Source: Clostridium sp. AF27-2AA (lineage in GTDB: Bacteria; Bacillota; Clostridia; Lachnospirales; Lachnospiraceae). From it: 22,331 nucleotides of DNA. Both the position numbers and the translations under genes were made by a program. A model generated the notes under the pieces. It did no database searches and had not been told where the DNA came from. It saw nothing but the letters and a program-made list of their open reading frames with translations. Below are positions 1-6,167 of this stretch, in pieces; positions within the stretch are counted from its first letter, which is position 1, and each line of letters opens with the position of its first letter. Location of the stretch: the NCBI RefSeq assembly GCF_003478505.1, contig NZ_QUFI01000043.1, positions 1 to 22,331 on the forward strand. The letters run 5' to 3'.

Positions 1-3
1 CCG

Positions 4-20
4 GCCTGCTTCGGACCTTT
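4..20. repeat. Left copy of 17-bp inverted repeat at window ends
   Basis: GCCTGCTTCGGACCTTT lies here and its exact reverse complement occupies the last 17 bases of the window (22315-22331). If the two ends were joined they would form a hairpin with 17- to 18-base arms around a 1- to 3-base centre, shaped like a bidirectional terminator between the convergent flavodoxin and epimerase-side genes. The match is read directly from the sequence; its meaning is inference. Confidence 0.85.
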
Positions 21-41
21 ATTGCTATTGCTTTTAAATTG

Positions 42-467
42 TTATTTTGCCAAGGCTGCGCCCAGTGCCTTGCACTCTGCTACTGCATCATCATCCGGAG
101 TCAGGTTTGCGATCACGCCTTCGCCGTTTACTACGGTTGCGCCTGCTGCGGTCATGCGGTCTACCCATTTGCGCATCCACTCGCCATCGCCCCAGTCATA
201 GGAACCAAAGAGGCCAACGGTCTTACCTGCGCAGATCCCCTCCACCGCAGTTACGAAATCATCCATCTCTGCATCCAGTTCCTCATCGCCCATAGCGGAA
301 GCACCCAGCGCGAAGCTGTCTGTATCCTTTAACATGGAAACATCTGCTGCGGATACCTCCATCACATTTGCTTTTCCGCCTGCCTCTTCTACACCCGCGC
401 CTACAGCCTCAGCCATAGCCTGGGTGTTTCCGGTGCTGCTCCAGTAGATTACGTTTACTTCTTTCAT
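42..467 (-). CDS. Short-chain flavodoxin
   Basis: This is a 141-residue flavodoxin, a soluble FMN-binding electron carrier that replaces ferredoxin in low-potential electron transfer, classically when iron is scarce. The N-terminus has the phosphate-binding loop SSTGNTQ (about residues 10-16) after the first beta strand. A GSYDWGDGEW segment near residue 88 supplies the aromatic FMN-stacking loop. Length is typical for short-chain flavodoxins and the protein is acidic, as is usual. The start is fixed by an AGAAAGGAG ribosome binding site just upstream of the ATG. It lies 37 bases downstream of the DUF3793 gene on the same strand with no terminator between, so both probably share the promoter at 1152-1180 and its GTTAGC operators. 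Family assignment is firm; iron-responsive regulation is inferred. Confidence 0.95.
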   Translation of the reverse strand: MKEVNVIYWSSTGNTQAMAEAVGAGVEEAGGKANVMEVSAADVSMLKDTDSFALGASAMGDEELDAEMDDFVTAVEGICAGKTVGLFGSYDWGDGEWMRKWVDRMTAAGATVVNGEGVIANLTPDDDAVAECKALGAALAK

Positions 468-504
468 GTTCGTGTTCTCCTTTCTATTTTCGGGTTATTT
501 CCGC

Positions 505-1095
505 TTACGATACTGCCACATGGGACAATGTCCGTCCGCACATGATCTCTTTTAAAGCCTGTTCCTTCACCCTGTCATAAAGATCAAAGATTTTTTCTGC
601 TTCTTTGGGATTCTGGTATACTTTCCAGTAACGGGAAGTCAAGCTGTTTTCCCCACGGTTATCAATAAAGCCCTGCACATCGCCCACTGGATATCCGAGC
701 AGAACACCCAGCTCATGAGGAAACTCTTTTGAAATTCCGGCATAGAGCTGGTATCTTCTTCTCAGACGCACCAGAACCGATGCCACTTCAAAACTCTCAT
801 AGCCACAGCTGCGTAAAAACTCGCGCACTTCCCGGTTTTTCAAATGCCGTTCCAGCTGCTCGTAGCGGTAAAGGAATAATACTTCCTTTTCGGCATCTGC
901 ATAAAGCGGGATGCAGATAATTCTGCTCTTCTTTAAATACGCCCGAATCTTGCGCCATCCGCCCGGTTTCATGGTGATCAGGTTGGAAATCTTCACCCCT
1001 TTTAACACCGGTGCGCACTGTGTCACAACACGGAAACCAAATTTTTCTTCCGGTGTGCAATTGTTAAGAAAATGAAGCATGGTCTCTGCTGACAT
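505..1095 (-). CDS. DUF3793 family protein
   Basis: This 196-residue protein resembles the DUF3793 family, found mainly in anaerobic Firmicutes, whose biochemical function is not known. It has no signal peptide or membrane segment and is rich in Arg/Lys and aromatic residues. Recognisable stretches are the CAPVLKG and CIPLYAD segments near the N-terminus, FEVASVLVRLRRRY in the middle, and a FPHELGVLLGYPVGDV segment near residues 123-138. The ATG follows a GGAGGG ribosome binding site. It is the first gene of a two-gene unit with flavodoxin. From memory, this family often sits beside flavodoxin or Feo iron-uptake genes; that association is background knowledge, not shown here. Together with the operator-covered promoter it suggests a role in iron or heme response, which is inference only. 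Confidence 0.8.
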   Translation of the reverse strand: MSAETMLHFLNNCTPEEKFGFRVVTQCAPVLKGVKISNLITMKPGGWRKIRAYLKKSRIICIPLYADAEKEVLFLYRYEQLERHLKNREVREFLRSCGYESFEVASVLVRLRRRYQLYAGISKEFPHELGVLLGYPVGDVQGFIDNRGENSLTSRYWKVYQNPKEAEKIFDLYDRVKEQALKEIMCGRTLSHVAVS

Positions 1096-1124
1096 ACGCC
1101 GTCCCTCCTGTGGAATCCCTTCGA

Positions 1125-1140
1125 GTTACCTTCCGCTAAC
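1125..1140. promoter_or_regulatory. Second, imperfect copy of the GTTA(GC)-N4-GCTAAC operator
   Basis: GTTACC-TTCC-GCTAAC has the same 16-base layout as the site at 1154-1169, with one half-site degenerate. It starts 29 bases further downstream, in the predicted 5' untranslated region. Twin sites over the -10 and the early transcript fit cooperative repression; this is inference from spacing. Confidence 0.5.
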
Positions 1141-1151
1141 CCGATGCACAT

Positions 1152-1180
1152 ATGTTAGCATACGCTAACTAATAAGTCAA
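1152..1180 (-). promoter_or_regulatory. Sigma-A promoter of DUF3793-flavodoxin operon
   Basis: On the minus strand a -35 TTGACT (1175-1180) and a -10 TAACAT (1152-1157) are separated by exactly 17 bases. The inverted repeat at 1154-1169 fills most of the spacer and overlaps the -10, a repressor-like arrangement. Confidence 0.75.
1154..1169. promoter_or_regulatory. Palindromic operator GTTAGC-N4-GCTAAC
   Basis: A perfect 6-4-6 inverted repeat lies inside the promoter of the DUF3793-flavodoxin operon. A flanking TTAG on the minus strand makes it resemble DtxR/IdeR-type metal boxes (TTAGs and CTAAs arranged as a dyad). The bound regulator is not in the window. Confidence 0.65.
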
Positions 1181-1200
1181 TCGGATCACATGAAAGAAAT

Positions 1201-1222
1201 TCTCAATAATATTCTATTGAGA
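1201..1222. repeat. Perfect AT-rich inverted repeat in divergent intergenic region
   Basis: TCTCAATA-N6-TATTGAGA is a perfect 8-base dyad between the DUF3793 promoter and the merR promoter. It does not follow a gene, so a terminator is unlikely. An operator, possibly for the adjacent MerR protein, is the simplest reading. A related TTGAGA occurs again at 1249-1254 as the merR -35. Confidence 0.5.
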
Positions 1223-1248
1223 AATTTTTGCTGTCCTGAGCTCATTTT

Positions 1249-1276
1249 TTGAGATATATTTACTCATTATTACAAT
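1249..1276 (+). promoter_or_regulatory. Promoter of merR-family gene
   Basis: TTGAGA (1249-1254) and TACAAT (1271-1276) are separated by 16 bases, giving a good sigma-A promoter about 60 bases upstream of the start codon. The spacer is normal, not the 19-20 bases of a MerR-activated promoter. Confidence 0.6.
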
Positions 1277-1339
1277 TTCATTACATTCGTTGATTTTCTG
1301 TGAATCTCCTGTTACCATGTTCCACGGAGGTAATCAGGC

Positions 1340-2191
1340 ATGAATAAAAGCAAATATCTCATCGGAGATGTGGCAAATCTTATGGGGATAAGCCGGGACA
1401 CACTCCGCCACTACGAAAAACGCGGTCTGCTCACCGCAAGAAAAGCCGCCAACGGCTACCGCTACTATACAGAAGCTGATATTTCCAGATTCATCAGTAT
1501 CCTTTATCAGCGAAAAATGGATATCAGACTGGATGACATTGCCACCCTGTGGGACGAGCACAGCTCCGTGGATTCCCCGAAACGCCTGAGCGACATCATC
1601 CGTCAGCGCCTGAATGAAGAGGAAGAAGCCATTCGAAATCATAAACGTACCATTGCGCGCCTGAGGATGAGCCAGAAGGACTGTGAAAATATTCAGAAGT
1701 ATACCGGAAAGGTCATGCAATGTACCATGCCGCCTTCCTACATCATTGATCCGGCAGTGGACTTTCATGATGGAATTGAGCAATGGTTTCAGTATACCAG
1801 GGAACATGCAGGCCTGGATAACATGTACCTGTTTGATGAATACCAGATCCATGCAGAAACGGAATCTGCGTCCCTGACCCTGGACTATCAGAATTCCCAA
1901 CTGCTTCTGCATGAGGATATGGCAGAATATACAGATTATCCAATCACAGCAGATATTCCGGTCACAGATTCCAAAATCCGCTATCTGTCAACCTTCTGTG
2001 CTTCCCAGGACCGTGTTCCATCACTTTCGACTGTGCAGTTCCTGATGACCTATGCCAGACAAAATCACCTGCCGGTCTGTCCCCGGCTGTTTTCAACATT
2101 TCTCATGCAGGGGATCCGCGATCAGAAACAGTGCTATTATCTGCAGTTATTTCTTCCTCTATCCAGTCTGACCAATCTTCATTTAATATGA
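1340..2191 (+). CDS. MerR family transcriptional regulator
   Basis: This 283-residue DNA-binding regulator begins with a winged helix-turn-helix of the MerR family (about residues 6-75). IGDVANLMGISRDTLRHYEK is the recognition helix and GLLTARKAANGYRYY the wing. A coiled-coil dimerisation helix follows (about 85-125, RLNEEEEAIRNHKRTIARL). The C-terminal 150 residues form an effector-type domain that I do not recognise in detail. It is not a short metal-sensing tail and lacks an obvious Cys cluster, so a small-molecule sensor is more likely. The ATG follows GGAGGT at good spacing. The gene is divergent from the DUF3793 operon and convergent with the lactate dehydrogenase operon, so its target is not obvious. 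A separate MerR-type promoter exists at 16153-16183, but no link is shown. Confidence 0.92.
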   Translation: MNKSKYLIGDVANLMGISRDTLRHYEKRGLLTARKAANGYRYYTEADISRFISILYQRKMDIRLDDIATLWDEHSSVDSPKRLSDIIRQRLNEEEEAIRNHKRTIARLRMSQKDCENIQKYTGKVMQCTMPPSYIIDPAVDFHDGIEQWFQYTREHAGLDNMYLFDEYQIHAETESASLTLDYQNSQLLLHEDMAEYTDYPITADIPVTDSKIRYLSTFCASQDRVPSLSTVQFLMTYARQNHLPVCPRLFSTFLMQGIRDQKQCYYLQLFLPLSSLTNLHLI

Positions 2192-2248
2192 ATATTGGTA
2201 ATATCAACATTTAAGTGGAACTGGCTTATTAATTCTGATGATAACAAA

Positions 2249-2287
2249 AAACAGGCATAATCAACCTTCTGATTTCTGCCTGGGTTT
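2249..2287 (+). terminator. Putative terminator of merR, repeat-like hairpin
   Basis: CAGGCA (2252-2257) pairs with TGCCTG (2277-2282), with flanking A-run and GGTTTCTT. The stem is short and interrupted. The right half (17 bases from 2270) is identical to the terminator at 5475-5513, so it may be a degenerate copy of the same element. Confidence 0.45.
2270..2286 (+). repeat. Direct repeat copy 1 (17 bp), left of the oxygen-defence operon
   Basis: TGATTTCTGCCTGGGTT is repeated exactly at 5497-5513 in the same orientation, with weaker similarity extending upstream through the left hairpin arm. The two copies bracket the whole lactate dehydrogenase-rubredoxin operon. Confidence 0.7.
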
Positions 2288-2377
2288 CTTCTATATTGTT
2301 AGCTATGACTTCCTATAGAATTCAAGGTGTCTTTCTTTTATGCCAAATCACGAACTTGCTCATTTATAGTACACTAA

Positions 2378-2413
2378 AAGAGGAAGCATTGCAGCAACTA
2401 CAAACTTCCTCTT
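2378..2413 (-). terminator. Terminator of the rubredoxin-ldh operon
   Basis: AAGAGGAAG (2378-2386) and CTTCCTCTT (2405-2413) form a perfect 9-base stem with an 18-base loop just past the ldh stop. On the minus strand it is followed by a short T run (TTTTAG). It ends the four-gene operon. Confidence 0.65.
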
Positions 2414-2435
2414 CCATAACACATTTTGTAAAAAA

Positions 2436-3386
2436 CTATAACTCTATTGTATCCATAATTGCCTTTAAAGAATCTGCTGAATTCTTAAGCTTTACTGCTT
2501 CTTCACCATTCAGATTAATAGGTATATCCGATTCCACACCGTCTGCACCAACAATGACCGGCATGCTTAACGAAACACCTTCAATGCCATAAATACCGTG
2601 AATCACATGTGATACTGGAAGAATTGATTTCTCATCTCTCATGATCACTTCACAGATTCTTTTTACAGACATCGCGATTCCATAATAGGTCGCATGCTTT
2701 CTGTTTATGATTTCATAAGCACTGTTTTTTACTGCTTCCGCAATTTCTTTTGTGTTTTCCTTATGATTATAATGCCCGCGCATTTCACATATTTCGCTCA
2801 ATGGTACGCCTGATACATTGGCTGATGACCACGCCACAACCTCACTGTCTCCGTGTTCTCCCACAATAAATGCATGGACACTCCGGCTGTCTACTGCCAG
2901 ATGTTCACCGAGCTTATATCGCAATCTTGCACTGTCCAAAACAGTTCCGGATCCAATTACTCTGTTTTCCGGAAGTCCCGATAACTTGGCTGCTACCTGC
3001 GTAAGAATATCTACCGGATTCGCAACTACCAACATAATTCCGGAAAAATTTCTCTTTGCCACCTCTGGAATGATTGATTTAAAGATTGCCACATTTTTAT
3101 TAACAAGATCCAGTCTTGTCTCTCCAGGTTTCTGGCCTGCACCGGCTGATATAATTACAATTGCTGCGTCAGCCACATCATCATAATCTCCGGCGTAAAT
3201 TTTCATCGGTCTGGCAAACGGAATTCCATGGCTAATATCCATAGCTTCTCCCTCTGCCTTCCCCTTATCTGCATCAATCAGAACAATTTCCGTAAATAAT
3301 CCACTTTGCATTAAGGCAAACACCGATGCAGAACCAACAAACCCACAGCCTATCATAACTGCTTTTTTAGAATTAACAGCTTGCAT
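2436..3386 (-). CDS. ldh: L-lactate dehydrogenase
   Basis: This 316-residue NAD-dependent L-lactate dehydrogenase interconverts pyruvate plus NADH with lactate plus NAD+ in the cytoplasm. The Rossmann motif GCGFVGSA is at residues 13-20 and the NAD-selecting acidic residue in LIDAD lies near 38-40. GQKPGETRLDL follows at about 84-94, where Gln85 points to lactate rather than malate dehydrogenase, and Arg91 is the catalytic-loop arginine. DSAR is near 151-154 and the catalytic histidine is in GEHGDSE (His178). Length is normal. The TAAGGAG ribosome binding site overlaps the stop of the upstream rubrerythrin fusion, 17 bases before the ATG, so the two are cotranscribed. An ldh at the end of an oxygen-defence operon suggests redox rebalancing when oxygen-sensitive pyruvate enzymes fail, which is inference. 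Confidence 0.95.
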   Translation of the reverse strand: MQAVNSKKAVMIGCGFVGSASVFALMQSGLFTEIVLIDADKGKAEGEAMDISHGIPFARPMKIYAGDYDDVADAAIVIISAGAGQKPGETRLDLVNKNVAIFKSIIPEVAKRNFSGIMLVVANPVDILTQVAAKLSGLPENRVIGSGTVLDSARLRYKLGEHLAVDSRSVHAFIVGEHGDSEVVAWSSANVSGVPLSEICEMRGHYNHKENTKEIAEAVKNSAYEIINRKHATYYGIAMSVKRICEVIMRDEKSILPVSHVIHGIYGIEGVSLSMPVIVGADGVESDIPINLNGEEAVKLKNSADSLKAIMDTIEL

Positions 3387-3403
3387 ATTTGAAATAATTC
3401 TCC

Positions 3404-4585
3404 TTAATAATTTTCTTCGCGAACTTCAAAATAACTCTGCGGGTGATTACATACCGGGCACACTGCCGGGGCCTTGGTTCCTACTACGATATGTCCGCAG
3501 TTACGGCATTCCCATACTTTTACCTCACTTTTTTCAAACACCTGCGCAGTTTCAATATTTTTAAGAAGTGCACGATACCTCTCTTCGTGATGTTTCTCGA
3601 TTTCTCCTACCGCTCTGAATTTCGCTGCAAGTTCCGGGAAACCTTCTTCCTCCGCTGTTTTTGCAAAACCCTCATACATATCTGTCCATTCGTAATTCTC
3701 GCCCTCTGCAGCTGCAGCCAGATTTTCTTTCGTATCACCGATTCCGGCCAGCTCTTTGAACCACATTTTTGCATGTTCCTTTTCATTGTCGGCTGTTTTT
3801 AAGAACAACGCAGCCATCTGCTCATAGCCTTCCTTCTTCGCAACCGATGCAAAATAGGTATATTTATTTCTTGCCTGTGACTCACCAGAAAAAGCTTCCA
3901 GTAAATTTTTTTCAGTCTGTGTTCCTGCGTATTTATTTCCTGCCATTTCTTTTTTCGCCTCGCTCTCTACAATTTTCTCAAAATCCGATGCTGGATGCTT
4001 ACACAAAGGACATACAAAGTCCTCCGGTAATTCATCTCCAATATATTCATAACCGCATATCCTGCATCTCCATATGTTCTGTCCTGCTTCTGTTTTTCCT
4101 ACTGCCTGCGGTTTCGGCTTGATATGATTCTGATAATACTCATATGTTACGGAAGGAATATCACTCAAAACTTCCATATCTGTGATCTCACCAATAAACA
4201 TGGTATGGGAACCCAGGTCTTCCGTTTTTTTCACTGTTACCGAAATATATGCGTTTGTTCCTTCTGTAATATAGTAAATACCATTTAAACCCCGCGCACA
4301 CTTTTCAAATGCCTCAAACTTATTCACATTCCGACCTGACTGAAAACCAAACTGCTCAAATAATCCAAACTGAGCCTCCTGGCTTAAAACCGACACTGTA
4401 AATTTTCCGGTTTTTTGAATCATGTTGTGTGTATAATTGGCTTTGTTAACGCATATGCTTAATTGATTTGGTTCCGACGCTGCCTGAACTGCCGTATTGA
4501 TAATGCAACCATTGTCTTTCTCTGCATCTTTCGCCGTCAGAACAAACAATCCATAACTCAGCTTATACATAGCCTTTTTATTCAT
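3404..4585 (-). CDS. Flavin reductase-rubredoxin-rubrerythrin-rubredoxin fusion protein
   Basis: This 393-residue four-domain protein carries a complete peroxide-reducing chain. Residues 1-160 form a flavin reductase-like FMN-binding domain ([23 protein letters not shown]), as in high-molecular-weight rubredoxin. Residues 170-205 are a rubredoxin with iron ligands C174, C177, C192 and C195. Residues 217-347 are a rubrerythrin diiron four-helix domain with GESQAR (E235), ExxH at E268-H271, EEEGF near 312-316 and EIEKHHEER near 328-336. Residues 357-388 are a second rubredoxin-like FeS4 site (C360, C363, C376, C379). Electrons presumably run from NAD(P)H through FMN and rubredoxin to the diiron site, reducing H2O2 to water. 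A GGAGGT site precedes the ATG. It lies in an operon with free rubredoxin, hemerythrin and ldh. Partial fusions of these domains are known; the electron route is inferred. Confidence 0.93.
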   Translation of the reverse strand: MNKKAMYKLSYGLFVLTAKDAEKDNGCIINTAVQAASEPNQLSICVNKANYTHNMIQKTGKFTVSVLSQEAQFGLFEQFGFQSGRNVNKFEAFEKCARGLNGIYYITEGTNAYISVTVKKTEDLGSHTMFIGEITDMEVLSDIPSVTYEYYQNHIKPKPQAVGKTEAGQNIWRCRICGYEYIGDELPEDFVCPLCKHPASDFEKIVESEAKKEMAGNKYAGTQTEKNLLEAFSGESQARNKYTYFASVAKKEGYEQMAALFLKTADNEKEHAKMWFKELAGIGDTKENLAAAAEGENYEWTDMYEGFAKTAEEEGFPELAAKFRAVGEIEKHHEERYRALLKNIETAQVFEKSEVKVWECRNCGHIVVGTKAPAVCPVCNHPQSYFEVREENY

Positions 4586-4635
4586 GTGGTACCTCCATTT
4601 AGAAAATCAGTTTTCATTGCCTGAACAATACCCAC

Positions 4636-5070
4636 TTAACAACGCTCTGGATTTTCTCTCATAAAGATAAACTCCGCTACGGAGCGGTCAAAAGTTTTTA
4701 TGTGACCAAACAACCAATCAACCACATTCCTATGTACAAGTTCGCTGAACTGATCCGTTGGCCCCTCAGAATCATGAAGATATTCATACAATTCCTGAAT
4801 TGTTTTCTTGAACTCTTCATGTTTCTCATGATGTTTGCCACGATCCGGATATTCGGCCTTTTCCTGCAATATTTCCTCTTCTTTGAAATGGAAATCAGTA
4901 TACTCGTCCAGATAATCCAGCATTTTTATCGCATTTACCTTACTTTTTCCGTCCTGACAGGCAAATACAAAGTTCCGGATTCGCTCAATCAGTTCTTTGT
5001 GTTGCTCATCAATCATCTTATTCCCGGTCAATAAGTTATCTTCGAAAGTGATATCATAATCGTAAGTCAT
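4636..5070 (-). CDS. Bacteriohemerythrin
   Basis: This 144-residue hemerythrin binds O2 reversibly at a non-heme diiron site and is probably an oxygen carrier, scavenger or sensor in the cytoplasm. The ligand set is complete: H24 (DEQHKEL), H61 and E65 (FHFKEEE), H80 or H81 with H84 (GKHHEKH), H123 and D128 (FGHIKTFD). No signal peptide or membrane segment is present. The open frame extends to 5226, but the ATG at 5070 is preferred. It has ATGGAGGAC eight or so bases upstream and the protein then starts with the usual YDITFEDNLLTG family N-terminus. It lies between the rubredoxin (43-base gap) and the flavin reductase-rubrerythrin fusion (50-base gap), with no terminator in either gap. Confidence 0.93.
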   Translation of the reverse strand: MTYDYDITFEDNLLTGNKMIDEQHKELIERIRNFVFACQDGKSKVNAIKMLDYLDEYTDFHFKEEEILQEKAEYPDRGKHHEKHEEFKKTIQELYEYLHDSEGPTDQFSELVHRNVVDWLFGHIKTFDRSVAEFIFMRENPERC

Positions 5071-5113
5071 AGTCTGTCCTCCATTTCTTTTATTTTGGAT
5101 TATTTCATTGTTT

Positions 5114-5278
5114 CTAACCTTCCGCTGGTACAAAAACATCTTTTCCAAGTCCGCAAATCGGACATACCCAATCGTCTGGAATATCCTCAAATGCCGTTCC
5201 AGGAGCAATACCGCTATCCGGATCACCTACTACAGGATCATAAATGTATCCACATGGTTCACATTCAAATTTTTTCAT
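5114..5278 (-). CDS. Rubredoxin
   Basis: This is a 54-residue rubredoxin, a one-iron FeS4 electron carrier. It reads [18 protein letters not shown] and later [17 protein letters not shown]. The ligands are C6, C9, C39 and C42, with the conserved aromatic core Y11, Y13 and W37. Length and spacing match classical rubredoxins. The ATG is preceded by AAGGAG at good distance. It is the first gene after a strong promoter (5387-5415) and leads the operon with hemerythrin, the rubrerythrin fusion and ldh. It probably passes electrons from the fused flavin reductase to rubrerythrin or other oxygen/peroxide reductases; that partner choice is inferred from the operon. Confidence 0.95.
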   Translation of the reverse strand: MKKFECEPCGYIYDPVVGDPDSGIAPGTAFEDIPDDWVCPICGLGKDVFVPAEG

Positions 5279-5386
5279 AGCCACTCTTCTCCTTTTCGAT
5301 ATAATTCTCTCTATATTGTCAACGAGTTTCCACTAGATTTTCCAGCATTTCATTTCTTCCAAATTTTCTCTTTTTTGTATGTCTGT

Positions 5387-5415
5387 ATTATAACCTATTT
5401 TTCTCATTAAGTCAA
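5387..5415 (-). promoter_or_regulatory. Strong sigma-A promoter of the oxygen-defence operon
   Basis: On the minus strand TTGACT (5410-5415) and a perfect TATAAT (5387-5392) are 17 bases apart. This gives an untranslated leader of about 100 bases before the rubredoxin ATG. No other good promoter was seen inside the operon. Confidence 0.85.
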
Positions 5416-5418
5416 TAA

Positions 5419-5433
5419 TAGTAATTATTATTA
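5419..5433. promoter_or_regulatory. PerR-like box
   Basis: TAGTAATTATTATTA matches the Bacillus-type PerR consensus TTATAATnATTATAA at 12 of 14 defined positions. It lies four bases upstream of the -35 and within a wider perfect dyad, AATAATA-N5-TATTATT (5414-5432). PerR control of rubrerythrin genes is established in clostridia. AT-richness lowers specificity, so this is a strong suggestion rather than proof. Confidence 0.55.
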
Positions 5434-5474
5434 ATATATGTATTCTGTATACTTCGCTAACGCAGATATATAAA

Positions 5475-5513
5475 AACCCAGGCATCATCTTGTAACTGAT
5501 TTCTGCCTGGGTT
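5475..5513 (-). terminator. Terminator after the orphan 5522-6060 reading frame
   Basis: AACCCAGGCA (5475-5484) pairs perfectly with TGCCTGGGTT (5504-5513) over a 19-base loop. On the minus strand it is followed by TTTATATAT. It isolates the defence operon promoter from upstream transcription. Its right half is a 17-base direct repeat of 2270-2286. Confidence 0.7.
5497..5513 (+). repeat. Direct repeat copy 2 (17 bp), right of the oxygen-defence operon
   Basis: Identical to 2270-2286 in the same orientation, about 3.2 kb away. Confidence 0.7.
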
Positions 5514-5521
5514 CTTATTCT

Positions 5522-6060
5522 TTATACGATTAATCTGGCCATGGTTTGGATAAATAAATTTCTTTCATTTATTCCATAAATCATAAGACTTTTGTTCCCA
5601 CTATCAAATAATTCTATGGCAAGCTTCATGCCTACCATGGGGTCAAATAGAAGCTCTGATGCCAATTCCCAGCTTTTTCCAATCGCAGCCGGTACCACCT
5701 GATTAATAATCTCTTCGCTTATCCCGGTCTCCATTGCGACAAACGCGATCTGCTTGATGAAAATGGAAATCTGGTATAAATCAATACTTTCATCTTTTCC
5801 ATCTCTCCGTTTCTGATATGCGTAGGCGCTCCGACTGATAAAGTACTGTAGCATCTTCTCAGAAACAGGACATTCCGATGAATGGAACGCCTTTTGAACC
5901 CAACATTGGTAAGACTTTTCATTAAGCTTGTCACAGCAAATTCCACTTTTTTTCTTCCAGAAATTCCAGTCTTTACTATTATCCAGTTTTTCCGTCCGAA
6001 TAATCAAGCAGGATTCTTCCGGGCATTCATTTATCAACGGTAAAAACTCTATTCTAAGTC
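5522..6060 (-). pseudogene. Unrecognised coding remnant without a start codon
   Basis: An open minus-strand frame of about 179 codons ends at 5522. I do not recognise the family. Its only in-frame initiator is a TTG at 6037 with no ribosome binding site. The frame reads on upstream through coding-looking residues (LRIEFLP) to a TGA at about 6060, next to the terminator of the giant surface gene. This suggests loss of the 5' part by a deletion or insertion. It has no signal peptide. The C-terminal half is helical (FIKQIAFVAMETGISEEI, GKSWELASELLFDP) and a few Cys residues sit in the N-terminal half. A clear terminator follows it, as expected of a former gene. A functional short protein cannot be excluded. 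Confidence 0.5.
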
Positions 6061-6070
6061 AATAAATAGA

Positions 6071-6112
6071 AATCCGGAAGGATTCCCAAAGCCTGCGGAT
6101 CCCTTCCGGATT
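6071..6112 (-). terminator. Terminator of the giant surface-protein gene
   Basis: AATCCGGAAGG (6071-6081) and CCTTCCGGATT (6102-6112) form a perfect 11-base stem with a 20-base loop about 55 bases past the stop. On the minus strand it is followed by the T-rich TTTCTATTTATT. Confidence 0.75.
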
Positions 6113-6167
6113 ATTCTATGGTTAGTACACGCGCCAAGCCCCTCGGAGGTTCGGCTTGAAGCTCGTT

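Noticed and set aside
1334..1912. 192-codon minus-strand open frame
   Set aside because: Antisense to the clear MerR gene and without family features.
5071..5226. N-terminal extension of the hemerythrin
   Set aside because: It overlaps the rubredoxin gene and contains the hemerythrin ribosome binding site; the ATG at 5070 gives the normal protein.
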